DNA of 5,585 bases from JANLQX01 sp043775075 (GCA_043775075.1 JAYVSS010000144.1:1-5585); one strand, 5' to 3'; counted from the stretch's first letter, positions 1 through 5,585 are shown. Notes: generated from the sequence alone by a model not told the origin. Translations and numbers: made by a program.

Positions 1-709
1 GGAGGGCAAAGAAGGCACCCAGGAGGAGTTTTTCCACACGTTCAACTTCTTGCACCAGTCCGGTCGTCAAATCGTTTTGTCGTCGGATCGACCGCCCAAG
101 GCGATCGCCACGTTGGAAGACCGGTTACGGAGCCGCTTTGAGTGGGGTCTCATCACCGATGTGACGCCGCCAGATTTGGAGACGCGATTGGCGATCGTGC
201 GAAAAAAGGCCGAGCGCGAGCGCATGACAGTGCCGATCGACGTTCTCACGTTCATCGCCACCCACATCAAGGACAACATCAGAGAGCTCGAAGGGGCGCT
301 CAACCGAGTGTGTGCGTATGCCGGGCTAAATCGGGAGGTCTTGACCCTGAAGTTGGCTGAACAGGTCCTCTCCGACCTCCTCAGCGGCAACGAGCCACGG
401 CCCATCACGGCCAAGGCCATTCTCGACGCCACGGCCGAGATGTACGGCTTCGCCATTGCTGACCTGATTGGGCAGTCCCGGCGCCGTCCGCTCGTTACCG
501 CCCGCCAGGTCGGAATGTACGTGTTTCGCGAACTCACCGATTTCAGCTACCCGATGATCGGACGCGAATTCGGCGGACGTGATCACACCACGGTCATTCA
601 TGCGGTGGAAAAAATCACCCAACAGATGAAGGAACGCCACGCCATTTTTGATCAGGTGAACGAACTCATCCGGGTCATCAAACTGGGTGGACAGGGTCGA
701 AAGCAATGA
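1..709 (+). CDS. dnaA: Chromosomal replication initiator protein DnaA (5'-truncated by window edge)
   Basis: DnaA binds 9-bp boxes at oriC, forms an ATP-dependent filament and melts the origin. The reading frame is already open at base 2 and 235 codons are visible up to TGA at 707-709. By comparison with E. coli DnaA, the fragment begins just after the Walker B strand (EGKEGTQEEFFHTFN corresponds to the ANKERSQEEFFHTFN region), so domains I-II and Walker A lie outside the window. Visible landmarks are sensor I (VLSSDRP, about residues 24-30 of the fragment), the box VII arginine finger (LRSRFEWG, Arg45), sensor II (NIRELEGALNR, Arg94) and the domain IV box-binding signature GGRDHTTVIHA (191-201). 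A TTG at base 50 is inside the AAA+ domain and is not a real start. All key residues that can be seen are intact. The stop is followed immediately by the oriC-like gap. Confidence 0.98.
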   Translation, partial: EGKEGTQEEFFHTFNFLHQSGRQIVLSSDRPPKAIATLEDRLRSRFEWGLITDVTPPDLETRLAIVRKKAERERMTVPIDVLTFIATHIKDNIRELEGALNRVCAYAGLNREVLTLKLAEQVLSDLLSGNEPRPITAKAILDATAEMYGFAIADLIGQSRRRPLVTARQVGMYVFRELTDFSYPMIGREFGGRDHTTVIHAVEKITQQMKERHAIFDQVNELIRVIKLGGQGRKQ

Positions 710-728
710 GTTCGACGGCGAACCCGAC

Positions 729-753
729 GGTGGACAACGCCGTGGACAACGCC
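729..753 (-). repeat. 12-bp tandem direct repeat carrying two TTGTCCAC-type DnaA boxes
   Basis: GTGGACAACGCC occurs twice back to back (730-741 and 742-753). Each unit contains, on the minus strand, a DnaA-box-like 9-mer: TTGTCCACC at 729-737 and TTGTCCACG at 741-749. Both match TTGTCCACA, a variant common in high-GC actinobacterial origins, at 8 of 9 positions, and TTATCCACA at 7 of 9. The 12-bp start-to-start spacing is a little over one helical turn, so two DnaA molecules would sit on nearly the same face. Use as DnaA sites is inferred from match and position. Confidence 0.6.
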
Positions 754-872
754 GCGTATCTGGGGATTTCTTTTCCCTCGTCCCCAGGGTCGTCACCATG
801 GCCCCTCGTCGCGGGGGATTCTGTGTACAAGGCGCGCGCCACAGCACCAATCCTGAGCAGGACAATTGTGGC

Positions 873-888
873 TTATCCACAATCCACA
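873..888 (+). promoter_or_regulatory. Overlapping DnaA boxes (one perfect TTATCCACA)
   Basis: TTATCCACA at 873-881 is a perfect match to the bacterial DnaA box. It runs into CAATCCACA at 880-888, which keeps the seven 3' bases ATCCACA. The two boxes are in the same orientation, 7 bp apart start to start, and overlap by two bases. They lie directly upstream of a GG-ACC step and the triplet run at 893-925. This is how the last DnaA boxes are placed relative to the unwinding element of the Bacillus subtilis origin. Confidence 0.85.
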
Positions 889-892
889 GGAC

Positions 893-926
893 CTACAAGT
901 ACTACTAGTTCTTTTCTCTCTTCTTT
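893..926 (+). other. Candidate DNA unwinding element with DnaA-trio-like triplets
   Basis: Starting three bases after the second DnaA box, the + strand reads in triplets as CTA CAA GTA CTA CTA GTT CTT, then TTC TCT CTT CTT. The complementary strand, read 3' to 5', gives GAT GTT CAT GAT GAT CAA GAA AAG AGA GAA GAA. Four of the first seven fit the DnaA-trio consensus 3'-(G/A)A(A/T)-5' and six of seven keep the central A. Bases 909-926 are an 18-nt pure pyrimidine run. DnaA-trios are known as the sites where the DnaA filament engages a single strand during origin opening. The assignment here rests on pattern and position only. Confidence 0.55.
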
Positions 927-1003
927 ACTGCTTAGAGAAGCGTTGCCACCCACAGCCCAGACGTCGGCCAACATGGTCGGCCTGGGAAGTTCCACCCCAA
1001 AGC

Positions 1004-1008
1004 GAGGT
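1004..1008 (+). promoter_or_regulatory. Ribosome binding site of dnaN
   Basis: GAGGT at 1004-1008 lies 5 nt before the GTG at 1014. It supports this GTG as the dnaN start. The resulting N-terminus, MKFRCERDVL, also matches the usual start of actinobacterial DnaN proteins. Confidence 0.7.
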
Positions 1009-1013
1009 CTGCT

Positions 1014-2105
1014 GTGAAGTTCCGTTGCGAACGTGACGTGTTGGTTGAGGTATTTTCGGCGGCGGCGAGAGCCGTTGCGAGTCGTGCCGCCCTTCCGGTC
1101 CTGTCCGGCGTTCGAATTGGGGTGGATGCTTCGGTGCTTTCACTAGCGGGAAGCGACTTGGACCTCACGATCGAGTCCACGGCCACCGCCCAAGGCGAGC
1201 GAGACGGCGTGGCGGTTCTGCCGGCGAAGCTCGTTGCCGACATCCTGCGAGCGCTGGAACCGGGTGCGGTCACAATCGCCGTGGACGGCGAAAGTGCCGA
1301 AATTCGCGGCGGCCGCTCGATCTTTTCCGTTCGCACCCTGCCGGCGGCGGAGTTTCCCCGCCTCCCCAACGCCCAACCGGGTGGGGTCACGATCTCCTCG
1401 GCAGCCCTGGCCGACGCTGTCCGTCAAGTCGTACCGTCGGCGAGCACCGACGAATCCCGGCCGATTCTCACCGGCGTACTGCTCACCGCCGAAGCCGGCG
1501 GACTGCGTCTCGTGGCCACGGATTCGTACCGTTTGGCCGTTCGTGACCTTCCCGGAACCACGGTGCTGCAGGAGGGCCAGAGCGTCTTGGTTCCCAGCCG
1601 GGCCCTGGCTGAAGTGGCTCGCGCCCTCGGTTCAGGTACGGAGGTCACGTTGCACCTGGGTGACCGCGAGGCCACCTTTGCCGTTGGCTCGGTTCGGATC
1701 ACGACCCGATTGATCGAAGGGCAGTACCCCCCGTATCGCAACCTCATCCCGGCGTCGCTGCCGAACACGTTGACCGTCTCCCGGCTGGCGCTGCTCGACG
1801 CCCTTCGCCGTGTCCGTCTTTTGGCCAAGGATGCCACCCCGGTGCGCCTCAAGCTGTCGGCTGCCGGGCTGGAACTCGTGGCGATCACCCAAGACATCGG
1901 GCAGGCGAACGAAGACGTGGAGGCCACCTATGTCGGGATCGACCTCACGGTGGCATTCAACCCCGAATTCCTCATGCGGGGCGTGGAGTCCGCCGAGGCC
2001 GACATGATCACGCTGCAGACCACCGATCATCAAAAGCCTGCGGTAATCCGGCCCGTGGGCAATAACGATTATCTCTATTTGTTAATGCCCGTCCGCGTCT
2101 CCTAG
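1014..2105 (+). CDS. dnaN: DNA polymerase III beta subunit (sliding clamp)
   Basis: DnaN forms the homodimeric ring that encircles DNA and tethers DNA polymerase III and repair polymerases. The product is 363 residues, close to the 366 of E. coli DnaN, so the three clamp domains (roughly 1-120, 125-245 and 246-363) are all present. Recognisable segments are the start MKFRCERDVL, ALPVLSGVRI near residue 30, the domain 2 stretch RPILTGVLLTAEAGGLRLVA with TDSYRLAVRDLP, RLIEGQYPPYRNLIP before domain 3, the domain 3 segment TVAFNPEFLMRGV, and the conserved C-terminus YLYLLMPVRVS, which contributes to the partner-binding pocket. The GTG start is supported by a GAGGT ribosome site. recF follows after 24 bp with no terminator, so the two genes are probably co-transcribed. 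No gnd gene intervenes. The coding sequence is intact and ordinary. Confidence 0.98.
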   Translation: MKFRCERDVLVEVFSAAARAVASRAALPVLSGVRIGVDASVLSLAGSDLDLTIESTATAQGERDGVAVLPAKLVADILRALEPGAVTIAVDGESAEIRGGRSIFSVRTLPAAEFPRLPNAQPGGVTISSAALADAVRQVVPSASTDESRPILTGVLLTAEAGGLRLVATDSYRLAVRDLPGTTVLQEGQSVLVPSRALAEVARALGSGTEVTLHLGDREATFAVGSVRITTRLIEGQYPPYRNLIPASLPNTLTVSRLALLDALRRVRLLAKDATPVRLKLSAAGLELVAITQDIGQANEDVEATYVGIDLTVAFNPEFLMRGVESAEADMITLQTTDHQKPAVIRPVGNNDYLYLLMPVRVS

Positions 2106-2129
2106 CTCGCCCGTTCGCCCTCCCAGTTC

Positions 2130-3314
2130 ATGCGCCTTGATCGCGTCGAAGTCCGGGGCTTTCGCAGCTATGCCCACACGGAAATCGATCTTGCGCCCGG
2201 ACTCACCGTGCTTCAGGGCCCCAACGGTTCGGGGAAAACCAACCTCCTCGAAGCGATCGGTTACCTCGCCACGCTGTCGTCGTTTCGGGGCGCGCCGAAC
2301 GAGGCGCTGATGCGATCTTCAGCGTCGAGCGCCACCATCGGGCCGGAAAAAGCGGCCACCGTCGTTCGTGGCTTCGGGGTAATCGATGATCGTCGGATGG
2401 AGATCGAGACCGAAATCGCTCCCGGTCGACGCAATCGGACCTTGATCAACAAACAACCGATGTCTCGGGTGCGAGACGTCGGTGAGGCCTTGCAGGTGAG
2501 CGTTTTTAGCCCGGATGATCTGATTCTGGTCAAAGGCGGGCCCGCCGAACGTCGCCGGTACCTGGACGAACTCGGCGCTCGGGTGCATCCCCGCAACGAC
2601 TCCTTACTGACCGAGTTCGAACGGGTCTTGAGACAGCGGAACGCCCTCCTGAAGCAATGTGCGGGGCGCCTGGACCCTACGGCGGCGCTGACCCTCGATG
2701 TGTGGGACACCAAACTCACCGTCACCGGAGAGCAGGTTGGCGTCCTCCGACTGGAGTTGGTTGAGCAGCTCGGTCCTGTCGTCGCCCAGGCCTACGCCGA
2801 CATCGCCGACCGCCCCGCACCCATCACCATGGCGGTGCGATCGTCATGGTCGGGTTCTCTAGCCGATGCGCTGGCGGCGGGCCGCAACGATGACGTACGC
2901 CGGGGAGTGTCGCTCATCGGTCCGCACCGTGACGACATCGACGCGAGCATCGAAGGTCGGCCGGCGCGTACCCATGCGTCGCAGGGCGAACAGCGCACTC
3001 TGTCCCTCGCCTTCCGTCTCGCCGAACATCGCCTGGTGGCCCGAGCCGTCGGCCGGACCCCGCTGTTGCTGCTTGACGATGTGTTCTCCGAACTCGACCC
3101 GGCGCGTAGCGAGGCCTTGATTCGCCACCTTCCCGCTGGTCAGTCGCTCTTGGCGACCGCCGGGCACCTTCCTCACGCAGCGCGAGCTGAGGCGCTCTAT
3201 CGAGTGCGTCGTGACCCCACGAACGGCTCGTGCCTCCTTGTGGATAAGTCTGGGGAAACTGTGGATAGCAAGCGCGCTGAGGATCGCGGTAGATACGACG
3301 GCGACCAGCAATGA
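2130..3314 (+). CDS. recF: DNA replication and repair protein RecF
   Basis: RecF is an SMC/ABC-type ATPase that, with RecO and RecR, loads RecA at single-strand gaps and stalled forks. The product is 394 residues (E. coli 357, M. tuberculosis about 385). Walker A is GPNGSGKT (30-37), preceded by the family-typical FRSY (11-14). The ABC signature is SQGEQ (284-288), preceded by the conserved LIGPHRDDI segment, and Walker B with the D-loop is LLLLDDVFSELDP (312-324). The region FSPDDLILVKGGPAERRRYLD (near 125-145) and the coiled-coil arm after it are also characteristic. The ATG at 2130 gives the canonical start MRLDRVEVRGFRSY, but no Shine-Dalgarno sequence precedes it, so translation may depend on coupling to dnaN. 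The last 24 or so residues (from VDKSGE) are a polar tail encoded by DNA carrying two strong DnaA boxes. The stop overlaps the next start by ATGA. Confidence 0.97.
   Translation: MRLDRVEVRGFRSYAHTEIDLAPGLTVLQGPNGSGKTNLLEAIGYLATLSSFRGAPNEALMRSSASSATIGPEKAATVVRGFGVIDDRRMEIETEIAPGRRNRTLINKQPMSRVRDVGEALQVSVFSPDDLILVKGGPAERRRYLDELGARVHPRNDSLLTEFERVLRQRNALLKQCAGRLDPTAALTLDVWDTKLTVTGEQVGVLRLELVEQLGPVVAQAYADIADRPAPITMAVRSSWSGSLADALAAGRNDDVRRGVSLIGPHRDDIDASIEGRPARTHASQGEQRTLSLAFRLAEHRLVARAVGRTPLLLLDDVFSELDPARSEALIRHLPAGQSLLATAGHLPHAARAEALYRVRRDPTNGSCLLVDKSGETVDSKRAEDRGRYDGDQQ
3239..3268 (-). promoter_or_regulatory. DnaA-box pair inside the 3' end of recF
   Basis: On the minus strand a perfect DnaA box TTATCCACA lies at 3239-3247 and an 8/9 match, CTATCCACA, at 3260-3268. 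They share orientation and are 21 bp apart start to start, about two helical turns. A degenerate 6/9 look-alike sits between them (3251-3259). The boxes lie in the codons for the non-conserved polar C-terminal tail of RecF (about residues 371-380), where protein constraint should be weak. Possible roles are DnaA titration, a secondary origin element, or control of the DUF721 and gyrB genes downstream. The box matches are seen directly; the roles are inference. Confidence 0.65.
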
Positions 3315-3730
3315 CCCGACCTAAGCATCCGGTGGGTGGCGATCGTCACACCTCCCTTCCCCCCGGTGTCCGGCCGATTGGCTCGTCGTTGGGCGAGTTG
3401 TCAAGTCGCTTTGGTCTGGCCGCGCCGACGACGTTGCACTCGGTGTTTGCCGGCTGGTCGGCGTTGGTGGGCGAGCCGTTAGCCGACCACGTTCGACCGA
3501 CTTCATTGCGAGATGGCATGTTGCGGGTGACCGCCGACGAGGCGGCCTGGGCGACTCAGGTCAAGTACCTCGGACAGGACCTCGTCGATCGGATGAACGA
3601 GCGTTTGGGCGAAATTGTCGTCGTCCAAATCGTCGTCAGCGTGCAGGGTTCACGCCGACCCCGAAGTGGTTCTCCGACAGAGGAGAAACGCCCGGAAAAG
3701 CCGCAAAAACCCCCGGAAAAGGGCCGCTGA
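3311..3730 (+). CDS. dciA: DUF721 / DciA-family protein, probable replicative helicase operator
   Basis: The product is 139 residues. DciA proteins interact with and help load the replicative helicase DnaB in bacteria that lack DnaC or DnaI. The mycobacterial relative occupies the same place between recF and gyrB. The DUF721 core runs from about residue 27 to 111. It includes the helix SLGELSSRFGL, the pair FAGWSALVGEPLADHVRP (46-63, with Trp49 and the VGE turn), then LRDGMLRVTADEAAWATQVKYL (66-87, with Trp80) and the helix LVDRMNERLG; this order fits the KH-like domain of the family. The last 27 residues are a low-complexity Arg/Lys/Pro/Glu tail, probably disordered. The ATG overlaps the recF stop (ATGA) and lacks its own clear ribosome site, which implies translational coupling. 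Family assignment is firm from motif and position; the helicase role comes from studied homologues. Confidence 0.85.
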   Translation: MTRPKHPVGGDRHTSLPPGVRPIGSSLGELSSRFGLAAPTTLHSVFAGWSALVGEPLADHVRPTSLRDGMLRVTADEAAWATQVKYLGQDLVDRMNERLGEIVVVQIVVSVQGSRRPRSGSPTEEKRPEKPQKPPEKGR

Positions 3731-3755
3731 ACCCACGGTTTTGTCGTACCCCCTC

Positions 3756-3764
3756 TGGTAAGAT
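3756..3764 (+). promoter_or_regulatory. Candidate extended -10 promoter for gyrB
   Basis: TGGTAAGAT combines a TGN extension (3756-3758) with a good -10 hexamer TAAGAT (3759-3764). It lies in the 149-bp gap before gyrB. There is no good -35 at 16-18 bp; TTGTCG at 3741-3746 is only 12 bp upstream, too close for a standard sigma-70 spacing. Extended -10 elements can work without a strong -35. A start site near 3771 would leave a leader of about 110 nt, in which I see no clear riboswitch or attenuator. Confidence 0.5.
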
Positions 3765-3869
3765 CACAACGCTGCAATTTCGGGCGATTCCGCATGGTTT
3801 GAAGGCTTTTTGCTCACCGCGTGAACTCGCATTCCCGCCGAATACTTCTCCGCAGCCCGTGTTGATCTT

Positions 3870-3874
3870 GAGGA
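3870..3874 (+). promoter_or_regulatory. Ribosome binding site of gyrB
   Basis: GAGGA at 3870-3874 is 5 nt from the ATG at 3880 and decides the start. In-frame GTG (3859) and TTG (3877) codons nearby have no comparable site at the right distance. Confidence 0.8.
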
Positions 3875-3879
3875 CGTTG

Positions 3880-5585
3880 ATGACTGCAGAAAACACTAAG
3901 GGTTCGTCGGACTACGGGGCGAAGGACATCACCGTTCTTGATGGCCTTGAGCACGTTCGCAAACGCCCAGGTATGTACATCGGTTCCACCGGAATTACCG
4001 GTCTGCATCACCTCGTGTGGGAAGTGGTGGACAACTCGGTCGACGAAGCCATGGCCGGGTACGCCACCCGGATCGACATCACCCTGATTGCCGACGGGGG
4101 ATGTCGAGTGGAGGACAACGGCCGGGGTTTGCCGGTCGATCCGATGAAGAGCGACGATCCGAAGATCGATGGCCGCTCGGCGGCGGAAATCGTTTTGTCC
4201 GTCCTCAATGCGGGTGGCAAATTCGGCGGCGAGGGCTACAAGGTCTCCGGTGGTCTGCACGGTGTGGGCGTCTCGGTGGTCAATGCTTTGGCCGCCCGCT
4301 TCATCGCGGTAATCGATAAAGGCGGCGTGCGGTACCAGTGCGAGTTCGAAAATGGCGGGGCGCTGAAAAGCAAGCTGGCCGAAATCGGCAAGTCACCGCG
4401 CGGTCGAACGGGTACCACGGTTACGTTCTGGCCGGACCCGCTCATCTTCGAGACCACGGAGTTTCGGGCCGAAACTCTGCTGGAGCGTTTCCGGATGATG
4501 GCGTTTCTTAACGCTGGACTGGAAATTCGCTTCGTCGACGAGCGTCCCGACCACGACCGAGACACTGACGGCCAGCCGGCCGAGCACGTGTTCAAGTTCG
4601 CCGATGGCCTTAAGGACTTCGTGAAGCATCTGAACGCGTCCAAAGAGCCGCTGTTCTCCAAGGTCCCGGCGTTCAAGGTCGTCGACGAAGACGGCGTCGG
4701 CGAGGCCGAGGTCGCGCTGCAATGGAATACCGGGTACTACGAGGGCCTCCACGGCTTTGCCAACGGCATTGCCACCATCGAGGGTGGCACGCATATCGAG
4801 GGGTTCAAAGCTGCGCTGACCACAGTGGTGAACAAATACGCCCGAGAGAAGGCGCTGATCAAGGAAAAAGACGACAACTTGGGCGGTGAAGATATCCGCG
4901 AGGGCCTCACCGCGATAATCAGCGTCAAGCTGCGCGATCCGCAGTTTGAGGGCCAAACCAAGGGCAAGCTCGGTAACACCAGCATGAAAACTCTGGTGCA
5001 AAAGGCCACCAACGATCGCCTGGCTCAATGGTTCGAGGAAAATCCCACCGAAGGCAACCGGGTGGTGAAAAAGGCCCAGCAGGCCCAGATTGCCCGCGTC
5101 GCCGCCCGCAAAGCGCGAGATGTCGCCCGCAAGTCGGCAACCTTTGGCGGAGGCTTGCCGGGCAAGCTGAAGGACTGCTCGTCGAAGAATCCAGCCGAAT
5201 CCGAGCTGTTCATCGTGGAAGGAGACTCGGCTCTTGGTTCGGCCGCGGATGCTCGTGATCCGAAGACCCAGGCGATCCTGCCAATCCGCGGGAAAATCTT
5301 GAACGTCGAGCGCGCCCGCCTGGACAAGATGATGAAGAACACCGAAGTCCAGGCGCTCATTACCGCTATTGGTGGCGGTGTGGGCGAAGAGTTTGACGCG
5401 TCAAAAGCCCGCTATCACAAGATCATTGCTCTGTGTGATGCGGATGTGGACGGCGCCCATATCCGGACGCTGCTTCTCACCTTCTTCTACCGGCAGATGA
5501 AACCGATGGTGGAGGCCGGGTATTGCTACATCGCTCAGCCACCGCTGTTCTCCGTCGTGGTGGGGAAGGAAAAGCAATACCTGAA
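3880..5585 (+). CDS. gyrB: DNA gyrase subunit B (3'-truncated by window edge)
   Basis: GyrB is the ATPase and TOPRIM subunit of gyrase, which with GyrA introduces negative supercoils. 568 codons are visible; family members of about 640-680 residues suggest 75-110 are missing. The GHKL ATPase carries EVVDNSVDEA (Glu48 and Asn52, equivalent to E. coli Glu42 and Asn46), DNGRG with Asp79, and the ATP lid GGLHGVGVSVVNA (124-136). The transducer has the catalytic-loop QTK (359-361, Lys361 equivalent to E. coli Lys337). The TOPRIM domain has EGDSA (447-451) and DADVDG (520-525), so the metal-binding Glu447, Asp520 and Asp522 are present. After EGDSA the sequence reads LGSAADARD where most gyrases have GGSAKQGRD. 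The family call is gyrase rather than topoisomerase IV because of the position beside recF and DUF721, where gyrB is standard. GyrA is expected just downstream. Confidence 0.97.
   Translation, partial: MTAENTKGSSDYGAKDITVLDGLEHVRKRPGMYIGSTGITGLHHLVWEVVDNSVDEAMAGYATRIDITLIADGGCRVEDNGRGLPVDPMKSDDPKIDGRSAAEIVLSVLNAGGKFGGEGYKVSGGLHGVGVSVVNALAARFIAVIDKGGVRYQCEFENGGALKSKLAEIGKSPRGRTGTTVTFWPDPLIFETTEFRAETLLERFRMMAFLNAGLEIRFVDERPDHDRDTDGQPAEHVFKFADGLKDFVKHLNASKEPLFSKVPAFKVVDEDGVGEAEVALQWNTGYYEGLHGFANGIATIEGGTHIEGFKAALTTVVNKYAREKALIKEKDDNLGGEDIREGLTAIISVKLRDPQFEGQTKGKLGNTSMKTLVQKATNDRLAQWFEENPTEGNRVVKKAQQAQIARVAARKARDVARKSATFGGGLPGKLKDCSSKNPAESELFIVEGDSALGSAADARDPKTQAILPIRGKILNVERARLDKMMKNTEVQALITAIGGGVGEEFDASKARYHKIIALCDADVDGAHIRTLLLTFFYRQMKPMVEAGYCYIAQPPLFSVVVGKEKQYL

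Larger units (their letters stand above)
710..1013. other. Probable chromosomal replication origin (oriC), dnaA-dnaN intergenic region
   Basis: This 304-bp gap lies between dnaA and dnaN, the usual oriC position in Actinobacteria and many other bacteria. It holds a perfect DnaA box TTATCCACA (873-881), an overlapping 7/9 box (880-888), two TTGTCCAC-type boxes in a tandem repeat (729-749) and weaker 7/9 look-alikes, for example at 778-786 and 867-875. A relatively AT-rich segment follows: I count 32 of 50 bases A/T at 891-940. The number of clear boxes is small compared with Streptomyces origins, so some sites may be degenerate or lie elsewhere (see the pair in recF). An unbroken reading frame crosses the whole gap (706-1017), but its product looks low-complexity and I do not call it a gene. 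Promoters of dnaN probably also lie here, but none is convincing. Confidence 0.85.

Noticed and set aside
822..830. TGTGTACAA, 8/9 to the TTGTCCACA box on the minus strand
   Set aside because: The mismatch falls in the conserved core of the box, so I do not count it as a DnaA site, though weak binding is possible.
326..880. 184-codon minus-strand open frame across the dnaA 3' end and the oriC gap
   Set aside because: It is antisense to the clearly conserved DnaA domain IV, has no recognisable domain, and mixes coding-shadow with origin sequence.
967..981. Imperfect hairpin GCCAAC-ATG-GTCGGC in the dnaN leader
   Set aside because: Stem of six with one internal mismatch and no U-run; too short and imperfect to call a terminator or regulatory element.
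1424..1927. 167-codon minus-strand open frame opposite dnaN
   Set aside because: Shadow of the conserved clamp gene; composition is Arg/Ser-rich, as expected from antisense reading of GC-rich codons.
3741..3746. TTGTCG as a -35 for the gyrB promoter
   Set aside because: Only 12 bp from the -10 hexamer, outside the workable spacing for a standard promoter.
4026..4034. GGTGGACAA, a TTGTCCACC-type DnaA box look-alike in gyrB
   Set aside because: It encodes the invariant VVDN ATP-binding motif, so the match is explained by protein conservation, and no second box is nearby.
4393..5028. 211-codon minus-strand open frame opposite gyrB
   Set aside because: It mirrors the GyrB codons in a GC-rich gene; the + strand frame has continuous family motifs, the minus frame has none.
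1..5585. Mobile elements, CRISPR arrays, tRNA/rRNA genes or an accessory defence system
   Set aside because: No transposase-like frames, regularly spaced repeats, terminal inverted repeats or RNA-gene signatures were seen; nearly all bases are accounted for by housekeeping replication genes and the origin.

Overview
The window is a core chromosomal replication-origin locus. All genes are on the + strand: the 3' part of dnaA, an origin-like gap (710-1013), dnaN, recF, a DUF721/DciA-family gene, and the 5' part of gyrB. The order dnaA-dnaN-recF-DUF721-gyrB is typical of Actinobacteria. So is the style of the DnaA C-terminus, with MYVFRELTD followed by GGRDHTTVIHA. By eye the sequence is moderately GC-rich. 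There is no gnd gene between dnaN and recF, unlike Streptomyces-type loci. My best guess is an actinobacterium outside the very high-GC groups, possibly of the Acidimicrobiia type. That placement is inference from gene order and protein style, not a computed phylogeny.

Layout. Bases 1-709 encode most of the DnaA AAA+ lid side and domain IV; the fragment begins just after the Walker B strand. Bases 710-1013 hold the likely oriC. This contains a 12-bp tandem repeat with two TTGTCCAC-type DnaA boxes, a perfect TTATCCACA box overlapped by a second box, a short GC step, a run of triplets resembling DnaA-trios, and an 18-nt pyrimidine tract. dnaN (1014-2105) starts with GTG. recF (2130-3314) follows after 24 bp and overlaps the DUF721 gene (3311-3730) by ATGA. 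A gap of 149 bp with an extended -10 promoter candidate precedes gyrB (3880 onward), which runs off the window about 75-110 codons before its expected end.

How the genes fit together. DnaA binds and opens oriC. The DUF721/DciA protein is expected to help place the replicative helicase. The DnaN clamp gives the polymerase processivity, RecF acts at gaps and stalled forks, and GyrB with GyrA removes the positive supercoils ahead of the fork. Genes from dnaN onward are co-oriented with the rightward fork.

The proteins are ordinary housekeeping ones and I see no mobile element, CRISPR array, RNA gene or accessory defence system. The most interesting signals are in the DNA: the unwinding-element-like architecture at 873-926, and a second compact pair of strong DnaA boxes inside the 3' end of recF (3239-3268), about 2.35 kb from the oriC boxes.
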